Position numbers and translations under genes: made by a program. Shown piece by piece: positions 12,939 through 25,100 of a stretch of 64,000 nucleotides of DNA. A model generated the notes under the pieces. That model had not been told where the DNA came from and did not search any database. It saw only the letters and a program-made list of their open reading frames with translations. Source of the stretch: Lobosporangium transversale (lineage: Eukaryota > Mortierellomycota > Mortierellomycetes > Mortierellales > Mortierellaceae); NCBI RefSeq assembly GCF_002105155.1, contig NW_019028998.1, positions 124,001-188,000 on the forward strand. Direction: 5' to 3'. Numbering within the stretch: position 1 is the stretch's first letter; every line of letters starts with the position of its first letter.

Positions 12939-15157
12939 CCGCATAAAGAACTATACCCTGCTTTCCAATCACGAAACAATACAATTAAGAAACTTGAATT
13001 TACTGAAAGATGCAATTCTTCATCACAGCCATTAGTGTTCTTCCCATGACTCCTACAGATGATTTCTCACTCGGACATCGTATTACAGCCTCTCCGCTTG
13101 TAGCGTCACCGGCAGAGCCAGCCATAGAAAATTTTGATGGGCCATCTGCCACAGAAGGAACGTCAACTATTTTGGAGGAGCCAGTGTTTGATCAAGACGT
13201 CAGCATAGCACCAACGACCGAGAATGTACTAGACTCTCCAACGATCCGTAATCCAACGATCCGAGGTTTAAAGGAAAGTAACCCTAAAAGAAGGCGTGCA
13301 AGTGTGGCTGTATGGACACAGCAGGACCTTCTCAAATTAGCAGAGGCTGCAGGAGCGAAATCACAAGTGGACACGAGCCATTCGCCTGCAACATCAAGTG
13401 CGATAGCAAGGTTGTCACGGGCTATGGCTGACACCACTGGTGGTCAGACTCCAACCAGTCCCCATAAGTTGTCACAGGAGAGTCGTGGATCCTCTGATGT
13501 CTCTGTACAAATGAAAATGGCTCCAAAGAAGCTTACTGGACCTGCTACGTTCCAGGATTTGGACGAATGCATTGTAGTCCAGATTCTAGACAACTTGGCC
13601 CTGGACCAACTTTTGAAAGCAAGGCGCGTATGCAGGGGTTGGAACAGCCTTATCCTGGAGAATAGCGGTATATTAAGAGATTTGGACTTGTCCAAGTACA
13701 AGAAATTCGTCACGGATTCTGTACTGGCCGATCTTTGCAATACAGTGCTGAAAAGCAATAGGACAAGGACCACACGGGTCTCTTTACGAGACTGCTTTTT
13801 AGTGTCAGACAAGGGGTTATCGATGCTTGCAGCTCATATTCCGGCAGTACAGGACCTTGATTTGCACAGTTGTTGGAATGTATCGGATGCTGGTTTTCGA
13901 TCTCTAGGCGTGTATTGTCCACAGCTGCGATCGATCGATTTCTCCAACTGCAGGAAGCTGGGCGACGAAACTATTTATGGCCTATATCCAAAGGAAGCTA
14001 TGACTGAAAGTAGTTCTCTTCAAAAACAACATGTTGTTGAGAATGTCTTGGGTTCTCAGGCAGAGGACCATCCCGTATTGAAGGACGCGGCGGCACTCCA
14101 CTCTGCGACAGCGCCTGCAGATACATCCATGGATGAGGCTCAGGCGTTGTTGAAACGTCGTCCCTCTATTGAGATAGGATCTGATTTGGATGAGCAAACC
14201 GAGCAGCTTGATGCAACATCAAGCTCGCCTTCTCCAATGGATGTCGACCCTGCGACGATCCCTCAACAATCACAAAATGCGCCTCATGGCAAAACATTGG
14301 ATGTTGGAGCACCGTCGTCAGGGCCAAAAGGATGCCCATATCTTGCACGTTTGAACTTGTCCTACTGTAAGAACCTGACGGACAAGAGCTTCATTCACTT
14401 GTCTCTGTATGGATCCAAACAGCTAGAGTATTTGAATCTCCAACGTTGTACCACCATTTCTTCAGAGGCATTTGTCTCTTTGGATCCCAGCAGAAAGAAT
14501 ATGGTATTCCAAAATCAGCTAAAGGACAGTAATGGGAGTGTACATGAAGGCTACAACCCTTTGGTGGATCCTTGTTTTCCAAATCTGCGCGAACTTCACC
14601 TTTCAGACTGCACTTTTTTGACTGATGAGGCGATTGTGGCACTAGCGCCAAACATGCCACATCTCCAAGTTGCCTCACTTTCATTTTGCTGTGCATTAAC
14701 TGATGTAGCGGTTGAAGCCTTGAGCGAAAACTGTTTATTTTTGAAACGACTAGACTTATCATTCTGTGGGTCTGCAGTATCGGATGCAAGCTTGTATAAG
14801 CTTGCAAGATTCGATGCCTCGGAGCCTGGAAAGCATTCACTAGAGGAGCTTGAGATCCGAGGATGCGTTCGTGTGACAGAACGAGGGGTTCGAGAGGTGT
14901 TGAGCGGCTGTGTGAACTTGAAGAGGCTTAATGTCAGCAGTTGCAGTGGAATCGGAACGGGTGAATTACAGGAGCAAGGGAAACAGGGAGATGCAGCGCC
15001 CCCATCCAATCAAACTGAGACAGTAGAGCAGACAAATGGGTGGGTACCTCTTCAAGCAGGTCATAGCAGTGAACTGACGCGAAAGATGAATGCGCTGAAG
15101 AAGGGCAAGGAATGGGCATTGGCCCAACAACGCCCTGGGCTTGTTATTGTTGTCTAA
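11130..15157 (+). CDS. Protein with two cyclic-nucleotide-binding domains, F-box and LRRs
   Basis: Exons 11130-12104, 12263-12878 and 13059-15157 join in phase (1229 residues). Residues 1-150 are Ser/Pro-rich with many SP sites. Two CNB-type domains follow, at about 150-275 and 326-440. The phosphate-binding cassette of the second is FFGEIAVLLDVPRIANVKA, keeping the Glu and Arg that bind cNMP in PKA regulatory subunits. The first reads FFGDVGVLYKVPR, with Asp replacing Glu. A disordered linker leads to an F-box at about 691-735 (DLDECIVVQILDNLALDQL ... RVCRGWNSLI), then cysteine-type LRRs such as VQDLDLHSCWNVSDAGF and LPHLQ-like repeats to the end. The known role of F-box/LRR proteins is substrate recognition in SCF ubiquitin ligases. 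Control of that by cAMP or cGMP is inference. Intron 1 holds an ATT microsatellite (12179-12229) and intron 2 an A run. Confidence 0.92.
12179..12229. repeat. ATT microsatellite in intron 1 of the cNMP/F-box gene
   Basis: About 17 uninterrupted TAT/ATT units between the donor at 12105 and the acceptor at 12262. Confidence 0.92.
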
Positions 15158-15368
15158 AAGAAGATAAGGATCAAGCAATGTATTCTCTGCCTTTTCTTTT
15201 TCCTTTTCTTTCTTTTTTTTTCCCCTGTTTCATTATTTCATCATTCATTGGTCCATTTTTGTTTTATTTTCATCTTCTTCATGCTTGGTTACGCGAAGCT
15301 GATCTTGTATATAGTCCTCTTTTAGTTCACATTGATGCAATAAAAAAAAATTATTGATGTCGTTCAAT

Positions 15369-15640
15369 CTATGAAGCATATACTATGGCGGACATCCAAA
15401 CCTGAGAAGCCATCCGAAATCTGACAAGCCGAGCAGTATCGGAAGATCTACGGAAGAACCAGATATGTTTTAAGGGTAAATTTACTGATGCGGCCATCAG
15501 CTTGAGTTCCAATCGCCACATGCCATCATAGCTCACCCAAGGCTACTCTGTGCATAAAATGCTTGTGAGTCTAGCCAGCATTCAAGACTAGAGGACTCTT
15601 CACTGTTTTGTATCCTGTTTTGAACTTCTGCATCGAACAT
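15369..15640 (-). CDS. Possible two-exon small protein (60 residues), unknown
   Basis: Candidate exons 15640-15537 and 15447-15369 (minus). The intron has GTGAGC at its donor and CCGTAG at its acceptor, and phase is kept (2 then 1 bases), giving ATG to TAG. The first exon encodes MFDAEVQNRIQNSEES and a segment ECWLDSQAFYAQ; the second encodes ARLVRFRMASQVWMSA. The composition looks protein-like in a spacer otherwise full of homopolymers. It lies downstream of the cNMP/F-box gene on the opposite strand. No family is recognised and the call rests on open frame plus splice phase only. Confidence 0.3.
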
Positions 15641-15815
15641 TTGTAGTGCATCCTTTTAGTCATTCTATTCACCCTGTTGCTAATCTGTAATGCTCACTCT
15701 CACCCCCGTTGGTCTTTTTTTAAAAAAGCGTCCTTGAATCCCCAGTAGTCTGGTTTGGAGGGATTTATTCTCAGTAGATTCGGAAGTCTGCCTATCCGAA
15801 GCAAACGGGGGGGTT

Positions 15816-15854
<39 letters not shown>

Positions 15855-16058
15855 AAGGTGGAGATTAATTGAGCCAAAAAAGGGTTTTTTTTATTACTTT
15901 CAAAGTTAGATGACTACACGAAGAGGCCTTAGATCAGCGCAGGTTGACATTTTTTTTTTTTTTTTTTTTTTTTTTTGTTTGTAAGGCCTGCTTGATCCTC
16001 TGCTACATTCAGTCCGTTGGATGGCTGCCATTTCCTTGGAAATAATCGCTATCTCTTT
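15641..16058. other. Spacer with homopolymers
   Basis: Contains a G/T/A compound run (15807-15853) and a T run (15951-15976). No gene was seen. Confidence 0.5.
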
Positions 16059-16256
16059 TTACTTCTTGCCCGATTCTTCGTTCTTGGCAGCGGTCGACAT
16101 GGCGCGCTCCTTGAAGCCGGTGGTGGCAGTGGCAGATTTCGGATTTCGATCCGCGGCACTCTGGATTCTTGACGCGTCTTCCGATGTCATTGGGTTGTCA
16201 CCACCTTTGTGTCCTCCTTGCTGGTGGGAACCGGTCGTATTGCGGTTGCTGGACAT
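16059..16256 (-). CDS. SMP-domain small protein (65 residues)
   Basis: Single-exon minus-strand ORF of 65 codons. The central and C-terminal part carries the seed-maturation-protein type motif MTSEDASRIQSAADRNP followed by GFKERAMSTAAKNE. Small fungal proteins with this motif are known as hydrophilic, often stress- or dormancy-associated proteins; molecular function is unclear. The whole protein is hydrophilic, rich in Gly, Ser, Asn and Lys, with no signal peptide or membrane segment. A T run (A run on the coding strand) lies directly before the ATG, so the leader is A-rich. Length matches the short members of the family. Confidence 0.8.
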   Translation of the reverse strand: MSSNRNTTGSHQQGGHKGGDNPMTSEDASRIQSAADRNPKSATATTGFKERAMSTAAKNEESGKK

Positions 16257-16481
16257 TTTTTTTTTTTTTTTTCTTAAGAATGTGTGAATATGTGTTATGT
16301 GTTTGGAAAAATATTTAGAAGAAATGAAGAGATGCTAGTTGAGGAGGAAAAAAAAAAAAAAAAAAAAACGAAATCAAAAGAGTATTTGTAGTCATCCAGG
16401 ACACGATCTGCACGGACCACTTTTCATTTCCACACAAAAACGAAATCCACACACGTAACGTAATATAGCATATACCATATG

Positions 16482-16538
16482 CATTTTTTTCTTTCTTGCT
16501 TTCTTTCTTGCTTTCTTTCTTGCATTCTTTCTTGGCAT
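16482..16538. repeat. Imperfect CTTTCTTG repeat
   Basis: Repeated units of CTTTCTTTCTTG in non-coding sequence. Confidence 0.75.
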
Positions 16539-16972
16539 GGCCCGTGCCGGGGCGTACATGCACATGAGTGGGCCTTATTCATCTTTTTTTTTTTTTTTTT
16601 TTTTTTTTTAGTGACATATTCTCGCGATGATGTTTGTTAAATATTCGTTTTCGAAATTCCCTTTTTCTTGATATCACAAGTTCATGCAGATGTTCCCACA
16701 CGACGTTACTAGATGTTTTGCGGTGCCATCACGTCAGACTGATAGAATGCTTGGCAAAAAGTGTCTAGCACAATCGACGTGCGTTGCCGCTCTCTCCCCT
16801 CTTGAATCGATATTCTGGCGCTCTAGGCACTTGGAAATGTAGGAAAATCGCTCATGCCAGCAAACAATGTATTTCCCTATGACCGACACTTTGCGGCATA
16901 ATGTAGCAATGATTTAACAAGGCTTTACTATCCTGTCCTGTTAGCCATCTACTGTGTGTCTATAATGCCTGA

Positions 16973-17003
<31 letters not shown>

Positions 17004-17044
17004 TTTTTCTTTCGCACAAAGAGCCTCGGAAAGAGATATGTGCA

Positions 17045-17117
17045 TTCGATTGTCAAACCCACAACCTCTACCCCAAACAGAGCTAACTTTGCTCAACTGA
17101 GCTGTAATGACTTGCCT
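17045..17117 (-). pseudogene. tRNA-like sequence (tRNA-Pro-like pseudogene or SINE head)
   Basis: The minus strand reads CAGCTCAGTTGAGC, close to a pol III A box, then a stem-loop CTCTG / TTTGGGG / TAGAG that would present anticodon TGG (Pro). It continues to GTGGGTTTGACAATC, close to a B box. The acceptor stem does not pair and the T stem is weak, so a working tRNA is unlikely. It may be a decayed tRNA or the 5' part of a tRNA-derived SINE. Confidence 0.3.
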
Positions 17118-17530
17118 TGGTTTTTTATTTCCTCTACTTCTCTAAGGAAGTCAGACTGCCAAGTCAGTGGTCGATGATTGTAAACTCGACTGATTTTATC
17201 TTTTTTCTGCTCTTCGTGGCTGTTGCAAAAACTATCTCGATAGTCTAAATGTTCGTAGGTATCTGTCACGTGACAAAGCCCTTCTATCATGTGTCGTTCT
17301 TTGAAATTGAAACCCTCTTTTACTCAGCCGCCATCGACTTTGGGAATATCAACGGTCAATTGGACAACGAAATAGTGTCAGCATTAACAAGCCCAATAAA
17401 CAACAACAACAACACATTAAACACAGCAATAACAATAAAAAAAAAAAAAAAAAAAAAAAGCTTGACAACATCTGAATTCTCATTTCCCAGGGGAGGTGAT
17501 TAACCCAGTTTAAAAAATAGAAGCAAGCAA

Positions 17531-17740
17531 ATGAAGCTATTCCCAATCTGGGCTGTATCGCTATCGTTGCTCGCCATAAGCCCAACCATATTAGCACGGA
17601 AGTTCCCAACAAGCGGACTATATAATGTTGATGCCAACGTTGGTTTAAAAGACGTTCAAGGTACAGTGGCTGCTTTTGGGGACTTTAACGGAGACAAATT
17701 GTAAGTGTGTTGGCTCACTCATAGGCACATTTCTGGCTTG

Positions 17741-17772
<32 letters not shown>

Positions 17773-18460
17773 CATTTTGATTGGTGATATATAGACGGTG
17801 TTATTTTACTTACTATTCTTCTTGGCTACTATTCCTTCATTTATCGGTTTAGTACGGACATTATCACACTGAGCGACGATCAGACTTCTATTAGCATATA
17901 TCTTTGGGATCATGGTAAGTCATTGAAAACATTGTCGAAAAAAAAGGAAAAAGAAAAAAACTGGAAGCAGGAATCCACTTCTATGATTAATATCATGATA
18001 TAGTATTGTTGTCTTTTTGCGTATTGGATATTGTAAAATATCGCCCTAACTTTTTATTACCTTTCTATATCATTTTATTTTATTTTTTTTTATTGTTTTT
18101 TTTTCTGCTATGAATAGCCGCTTGGACATTTACTTTACTTCCCTCAGCAAATGTAACCATATCACAAACACCTCAGAGCTTCATCATTACCAACATTGTA
18201 CCTGGAGATTTCAACCGTGATGGCAAACTGGATCTATTAGTTATGGGTCAACAAAATCCAGAGCCTGACGTGGATGGAGAATTAATGATGCGTATCTATC
18301 TCGGAAATATTGACGATGGATTTGGTAAGTGCGGGCTGTGAGAATAGGCTATAGACAATGAAACAAAGACCCTAGACGGAATAATAAGTGCTAACATTGG
18401 CTCCTTGGTTTTTTTTATTTACACTATGAACTTGCGGATTTTATTTTACTTATTTTTTTT

Positions 18461-18497
<37 letters not shown>

Positions 18498-19459
18498 GAG
18501 CAGACCCAAACTTCATCATTATTCCTTCCGCAACAACTCAACAGCCCATGACATTCGACTTGAACGGGGATATGTTGACAGATCTCTTGGGATATGCTTT
18601 CGAGGGATACCAGGCAGGTGTAAGCACGTTGTCTGTCTGGAAGAATGTCTATACGCCAGAGATTCCAAACAAGATTTTTGAAATGTAGGCACATTGGTAT
18701 TGTCAGCATTCCTCACGCATTTGATCCTGCGCTGAACCTTGGGAGGGAGAACTAATGCTTTTATATACATATATCGCAATAATGATATAGTATGCCTATG
18801 AACTTCACTGGCGAGTCAGGACCATTGTGTACGCTTTCTAAACCTCATTCAAGTGCATTTGTTGATCTCAACGGGGATTGCTTGGCAGGTAAACGGCGGA
18901 TCATCCAGTTTAATTTTTTAAAGTTTATACAAGTTGATAATGACCAGCCGGTAAACAACTAGGTTAAACGACGAATTGGCTCTTATAAAAACGTATTTAT
19001 CTGTAGATATTTTCCTGACTTGTTTTGATGGCCATCAACGTAGTTATGTCGTTTATGTCAACAATAAGGACCTAGGGTTCTCGTTTGCAGTCAGTGGATT
19101 GCTTCCAGAAGGCGCTGGGCAGGTCACTTTTGCTGACATTGATGGCGATGGTGCAGTAGATTTTGTAGTGCCTGCTTGCGACACGCATGGACAATGTTCG
19201 ATCTATGTCTACTATAATCAACAAATGCCGTTATGCACATCAAAGGGCCAGAATGACTGTCGTCAGGTCTCCAATCTCTGTGTTGCAGATCCGAACTTCT
19301 CGTTCAGCGTCGATCCTGATCATAACACCAGTCCCGGGGTAAATATGCGAACTTCTTCTTACCAGTTTATAGATCCAGGCTAATGGAACAGAGGGCAAGA
19401 AGGATATAAAAAAAAAAATTTACTCCTTACTTGTTTGCGCTACGATCCTGTTAACGATA

Positions 19460-19493
<34 letters not shown>

Positions 19494-20815
19494 TGGTAGG
19501 CCTTGGTTCAATTCCCTCTGAATGGCGTATTACCAGATGGCCAGCAGCTTTTGCTTTCTGATCCTGATTTCAAGGGCAGGCTGCCGGTGGCAGTGCATGT
19601 TGGGGACTACAACTTGGACGGATATCCGGATTTGTTGGTGGTGAGTGGTACACCAGGAGATAACCGTCGACCATCCAGCGCAACACTGCTTCAATCGGTT
19701 TTGTGTTCTACAGGCGATGATGTCTGTTTGCCTTCAGCTGTGGCAGCAAAGAGACGAAGCTTTGTTAAGGTGACAGATGGTGCAGATGCATTGAACTTTG
19801 TCCAAGATGTACGAGCCGCTGCCTTTATGGATCTAGATGAGGATGTAAGTAATTATTATTACTTTTAAGGAGAAAAAAAAAAAAAAAAAAAAAAAAAAGT
19901 AATAGACTTATATTTCTTTTTACTAATATTGATATTTACTCTTGATAGGGCACCGTGGACATTATGCTACTCCGTAACTCACCACTACAACAAGGAGTTG
20001 CAGGGAGAGCTATTACGATGATCCATAACAATTATTTTAATGATGCATTTTTCTTAAAGACATTAGCTTCTAATGGTGTGTCACCTACATGGTCCGGGCC
20101 CAACGATAAGCGTCCGACCAAAGAAGGAGCAAAGCCCTTTGGGGTCAATTATCCAGGTGCAACATTCAAATTTACAGTACTGGATACATCTGGAATCAAG
20201 CGAGCGAATCAAGTTGCACAGTATCCATCATCAACTTATATGAATCTGGCACTTCCATTCTCGTTGTTTGGTTTGGGCAGGACCAACAATTATGTTGAAG
20301 AATTGTTTGTTGGCGTGACTAGAAATCAGGACGAGCATTTTACGACATATGCGGGAGTAATTCCAAATTCACAGTTGATCATCATTCCATATCAGGCAGA
20401 GGATGCGTCCCGTCCATCAACACCTTCATCTGGATATGGATTAGAAGGCGGCAACGGAATGGGCGAAAATGTTTCTATGCAGGCCGAGAACAAAGGCGGA
20501 CCGAGTGAATGGACGTTAGAGCTCTATATCCGTCCAGGAGATTATGTTCCTTGGGTATTTGTTGTCCTTGTTACTGCAATTGCCATCCTTGCCGGAGTCG
20601 TTGTGGGCCTTAACTGGATGGAGAAGGTAGAGGAAAAAGAAGGAGAGATAAGGGAAAAAAAGAAAAATATAATTCGATGTAATATAAATGAAACTGACTT
20701 TAATCTTTCCGATCCTAACCTTTGAACAATTTTTTTTTTTTTTTTTTTTTTTCAGCGTGAGGATGAAAGGGAGCGAAAGAAGGCACTTCATATCATCAAC
20801 TTTGATGCCTTGTAA
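17531..20815 (+). CDS. FG-GAP/integrin-alpha-like type I membrane protein (TIP/ITFG1 family)
   Basis: Nine exons: 17531-17700, 17853-17914, 18118-18324, 18504-18684, 18791-18888, 19007-19338, 19500-19844, 19949-20626 and 20756-20815. They join in phase to 710 residues. Residues 1-22 form a signal peptide (MKLFPIWAVSLSLLAISPT). Calcium-binding FG-GAP repeats follow: GDFNGDKFTDII, GDFNRDGKLDLLVMG, VDLNGDCLADIF, ADIDGDGAVDFVVPAC, GDYNLDGYPDLLVVSG and MDLDEDGTVDIMLL. One membrane span near 665-690 (WVFVVLVTAIAILAGVVVGL) precedes a short basic tail. This is the architecture of the T-cell immunomodulatory protein family, whose members fold as beta propellers facing the lumen or outside. The fungal function is not established. 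The last intron contains a T run directly before its acceptor. Confidence 0.92.
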
Positions 20816-21642
20816 ATACAATCATTTTGCAGAGAGTCAGTATAGGAAAGAGGAAAGAAGGGAGAGAAGAATCAAACATAGTTAATCAAATAAAATAAGT
20901 ATAACGTATAAAGCATTGCCATTCGTTCTCGGCGATACGATACTATTACCTTGTTTTCAAACTCGGTGTTCTTGACTTCATTGAAGGATTTAGGGATTAA
21001 AAGTGAAAGACGAGAGCTTAAAATGCAAATCGATAAAAGTCCTAGGTGCGGAGAATATACCGTTGGCCATAACGAACATTCATGTGTAAAAAGAAAAGGA
21101 AAAGGAAAAGGAAAAGGAAAAGGAAAAGGAAAGAAGAACGAAGGGTTTTTAATGAAGTGAGAACACGTGCTCGAGTTAGTTGTAATGTAGTTTCGCGTGG
21201 TCCATGTGGAGATAACCTTAAAGCCCATTTAGGAAGAATAAAAAAGCGCTATCGTTGCCTGCAATGCACTTGACCAGATAAAAAAAAAATAAAATAAAAT
21301 AAAGTCGATAAAAAAAATTAAAGTCAGTCAGGAACAAATGTTCAGGAGTGTTGCTGGATAGGTGCAAGAGGTGCATTTTAAGGTGAAGGATAGTATGTTG
21401 TATAACCATATTACGGTCGAAGAAAAGAGTGAAGGGCGCAGTGCGGCGAGTGGTTGTGGGAAATGGAGTTTTTATCCACATTAACAAAAGCTGCTATCAT
21501 TGGTCTTCCTTTTTTTTCTCTCTTCTTTCTCTCTTCTCTTCGCCCTGACCTGATGTCCGTCCTGCACTGAGAATATTCCTTTAGCTTCCTTTTCTTCTTC
21601 ACATCTTGCATCTTTCTTTCCTCACCCTACTCGTTCCCCCCC

Positions 21643-21674
<32 letters not shown>

Positions 21675-21795
21675 GTGTCTTAGTCATTTCCTTTCTTTAT
21701 TCTTGAAATATAATCTTGCAACACTTCATTCAGTCCTTGAAAAAAGTAAAAAAAAAAATAAAAAAAAATAAAAAAAAAAAAAGAAACAGGACAGA
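20816..21795. other. Spacer between TIP-like and MAPKKK genes
   Basis: Includes an AAAAGG hexanucleotide repeat (21094-21132), a C run followed by a T run (21638-21674) and A-rich sequence before the MAPKKK start. No gene was recognised. Confidence 0.5.
21094..21132. repeat. AAAAGG hexanucleotide repeat
   Basis: About six tandem units in non-coding sequence. Confidence 0.88.
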
Positions 21796-22085
21796 ATGTC
21801 CACTCACCGTGTACAAGAAGGCGAGGATCAAGATGCTGTTGCACGTCCTTCTTCATTTCAAAAGAAATCGGACCGTAGCACACTCACCATGACTTGGCCC
21901 TTGCGTCCAAGTGTGGAGGAACATCGTACAAGTCATATTAACGGCCATAGTACATTTGGGTAGGATGTCACACTACTGCATCTTCCTTGCATATCTGGCT
22001 TTTTTTTTTTTTTTTTTTAAACAGTTTAGCTTTGTAAGACAGCTTTAACCAAGGATATTATTATTAATATTAATACTAATATTAT

Positions 22086-22118
<33 letters not shown>

Positions 22119-25100
22119 TATTACTATGGTGTTCATTACAGGGCTCATCAAACCATCGCATCACATACTATTGCAATTCCCTCACCCGTTCTTCAACGTA
22201 AAAAAGGCGTCCGCTTCTTCTTTGCACCGGACGACGACGAGCCAGGACAGGATAACTCGGACGGAAATTCGGACGATGATAATGACAATGACAATGACAA
22301 TGACAATGAAAATGACAATGATGATAATGATAATCTAGATCTCGATGAAGGGCCTTATGATGATGGAGATATCAATAGAACCACCCCTGATGGAGTAGAT
22401 GAACAAATCATACGCAATTCAGATACTATTCAGCTTGGCCTTCATGACCTTGACTTGAATGATTCTCCAGGTGGCGGAGAGGCTGATCCTATCGATCTGT
22501 ACTACGACACCCGCGGCGAAAGTGACGAGGACGAAGGCGAGCCATCCTCTGATGGAGCTAGCAATAAGGATCAGGAACGGCTCGACCGCTTCATGCAACC
22601 GACCTCCAACTCAGATGAGGGCGTCCTCGAACTAAATCGAGAGCGAATAGATTGGCAGAGTATGCTTCAGTCCGTCCTTACTGGAGAAGTCTTTAGCATC
22701 GAAAATAGACGTCTTGAAGAACCCAACTTTGAAATCCAACCCGAAATGAAGCAGGAGATATGGCAGGGTATCCGTGCTACCATCCATTCACGACCCATCA
22801 GTGATGAAAAGCGCTTTATTGAGACAGCAAGGGGCCAGGTGGATAGTTTCCTTCAAGAAGTCATGGATTTCAAAGTCGACCCCAACAGCAAATTGTCGCC
22901 ATTGGACCAAGTACTAGACGTCCTTCACAAAGTCGATATCGTCGAGAGTCTTTACCCAAAATTATCCGAAGTCGCGGTTGATAAACCACTTTATAGCTCT
23001 GCAAAGTTTCAACATCGTCTCAGTGCCCTTAATTCGTATGCGAGCATAATGAAAAAGATGAAAATCCAGTTACAGATCCTTAGGAACTGGACAGGGAGCG
23101 AGACCTTGGAGGTTTCACGATCCAAAAATGCTGGTCAGGATGAAGTTTCCTTTGTCGATAAATTGCTCAAGGAGAACGGACTAGAGAGGACTTTTGAGAA
23201 GAGTACCCTCAGCTCATTGCATAAGGCGATGAAGCAGATCAAGAAGACCATGATGGAGAACGCAGTTGCCTTTGCTAGCATGGGTCTCGTACCAGCTATG
23301 AGTGAGTTGCAGCAACTGGCTCGGTTCCCTACAAAGCTGATGCAAGAGTGTTTGCGATTGCGACTAGAGTATGCTGATCGTGTTACTGTCCCAACCTTGC
23401 TCAATGTGGATCAGATGCTTGAAGACTTCAAGACTTCCCTGTTCTTGGCATGCAGAATCAAATATGAATACGAGGAGCTAGAGAGCAGCGACCAAGATGG
23501 ATGGTATTTGGAGCCTTGTACTGATTCAGAGTATGAAAAAATCCTAAAGTCCTCATTACAGTTTTATTTCAAGCTGTTGTCATGGAAGGTTGAGTATTGG
23601 GGTCAATCCAAAAAATACAGCGACTCGGTTCTGGACCTGGAATGGGACAGTCTCAGCGTACTTGGTCAAGCTATCGACGGCATAGGCCTGGACACGGCAG
23701 AACAACTTTGGTAAAACCTGATTTGCCTCCCTTCCGATACTGAGCTTTTGTTTTATTCTATACTTTTATTTAACCACTCTCATTCACGTAATATACTACT
23801 GTGCTATAGCTTCTTGACGAGCAAATCAACATCATTTCTCCACAAGCATCTGCAGGACCAGATGAAAGAGAACCCGGACCTACCTCAGACTGCAAGTGAG
23901 GTCACAAAATTTTACGGCAAGGTTCTAGAGAATGTCCGCTTTAGAGCCAACAGAATCCGCCGATCCGGAAGGTAACGATCAATGATCCCCGCCTGTCCCC
24001 TTGTTTCAAAGGAAATAATGAACATCTACAAGGCTATGCTCGTCTAACTTTTTTATTTATATTTTTTTATTTTATTTCTATTTCGACTGCTAAAGGCTGC
24101 TGACAGACACTTTCGAGAACGCTGCAGAATACCTGCTAGACAAAAAGAAGGCTGATAGCTTCGCATCATTGATGACCAAGCTCGCAGAGACAAATCACGT
24201 CTTGGTATATACCAACACCATAGAAAATATGGGTATATATATGGTTGTTGAACACAAAGTCGCCGAAAATGGGATTTATATCCCACATACACTCCGGTCC
24301 TGCTTTGAACAGCCAGGGACTGGATATATCCTTATATTAACGCCTCGTGAACGCTTTGTGTGGTCTGGCCCGATTCTACATTTGGATGGTTTACCTGGAT
24401 TTGATCTGGACGTGAAACCTGGACGTGTTCGATTGATCTCTGAGCGGGGAAGTCTACTGGATACTTGCAAAAAACGGTTTGGGAAGATTGCAGAGCCTTA
24501 TGGACTCGAAATTATTACCGAAAGTCGAGCCAATGTGGCTGCGCTCAACAAAGAGTTAAACAAGACCAAGAAGGCTTTTTACAAGTTAGCAGATTCAATC
24601 GTACAGTCTGTAACAGTGCTTCGCAAGGTGACGATGAAAGTAGCGAACTGTCAAGACCTTGTTCAGCCATTTTTCCGTTTCGCTTCAGACTATGGATTGA
24701 CTTCCCTAAGTGCAATGGAGGGATTGCCACGTACTCAATTCAATTTGAAACTACTACGACTTTCTATTGACTGGGTCAGCTTTGTATGCGACGATTGTGA
24801 TCAAACAGAACGACAAACTTTCCGGTGGGCAATGGCAGCCCTCAACTTCGCTATGAAGATGACAAAGGGAAACAATATTCTAGCACTTAGTGATTCCGAG
24901 TTTTCATGGCTGCGATCCAAAATTGCAGGATGTATGACTCTCTTGATTTCTCACTTTGATATTCATGGAGCTCGTTCGAGTGAAGCAACGCGCAATGATC
25001 GTGACGGGCGACAAAAGCAGCAAAAAACTAAGGATCAGGCACGATTGGTAGAAGAGATCAATGACATCCTCAAGTTGGCCACAGCCAATGAATCTGTTCT

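Larger units (their letters stand above)
16257..17530. other. Spacer between SMP gene and TIP-like gene
   Basis: Holds a CTTTCTTG-type repeat (about 16480-16540), T runs (16584-16610, 16972-17009), an A run (17437-17459) and a tRNA-like segment on the minus strand (17045-17117). No protein gene was recognised. Confidence 0.5.

Noticed and set aside
13444-14840. Several minus-strand frames of 70-149 codons
   Set aside because: Shadows of the F-box/LRR exon of the cNMP-binding gene.
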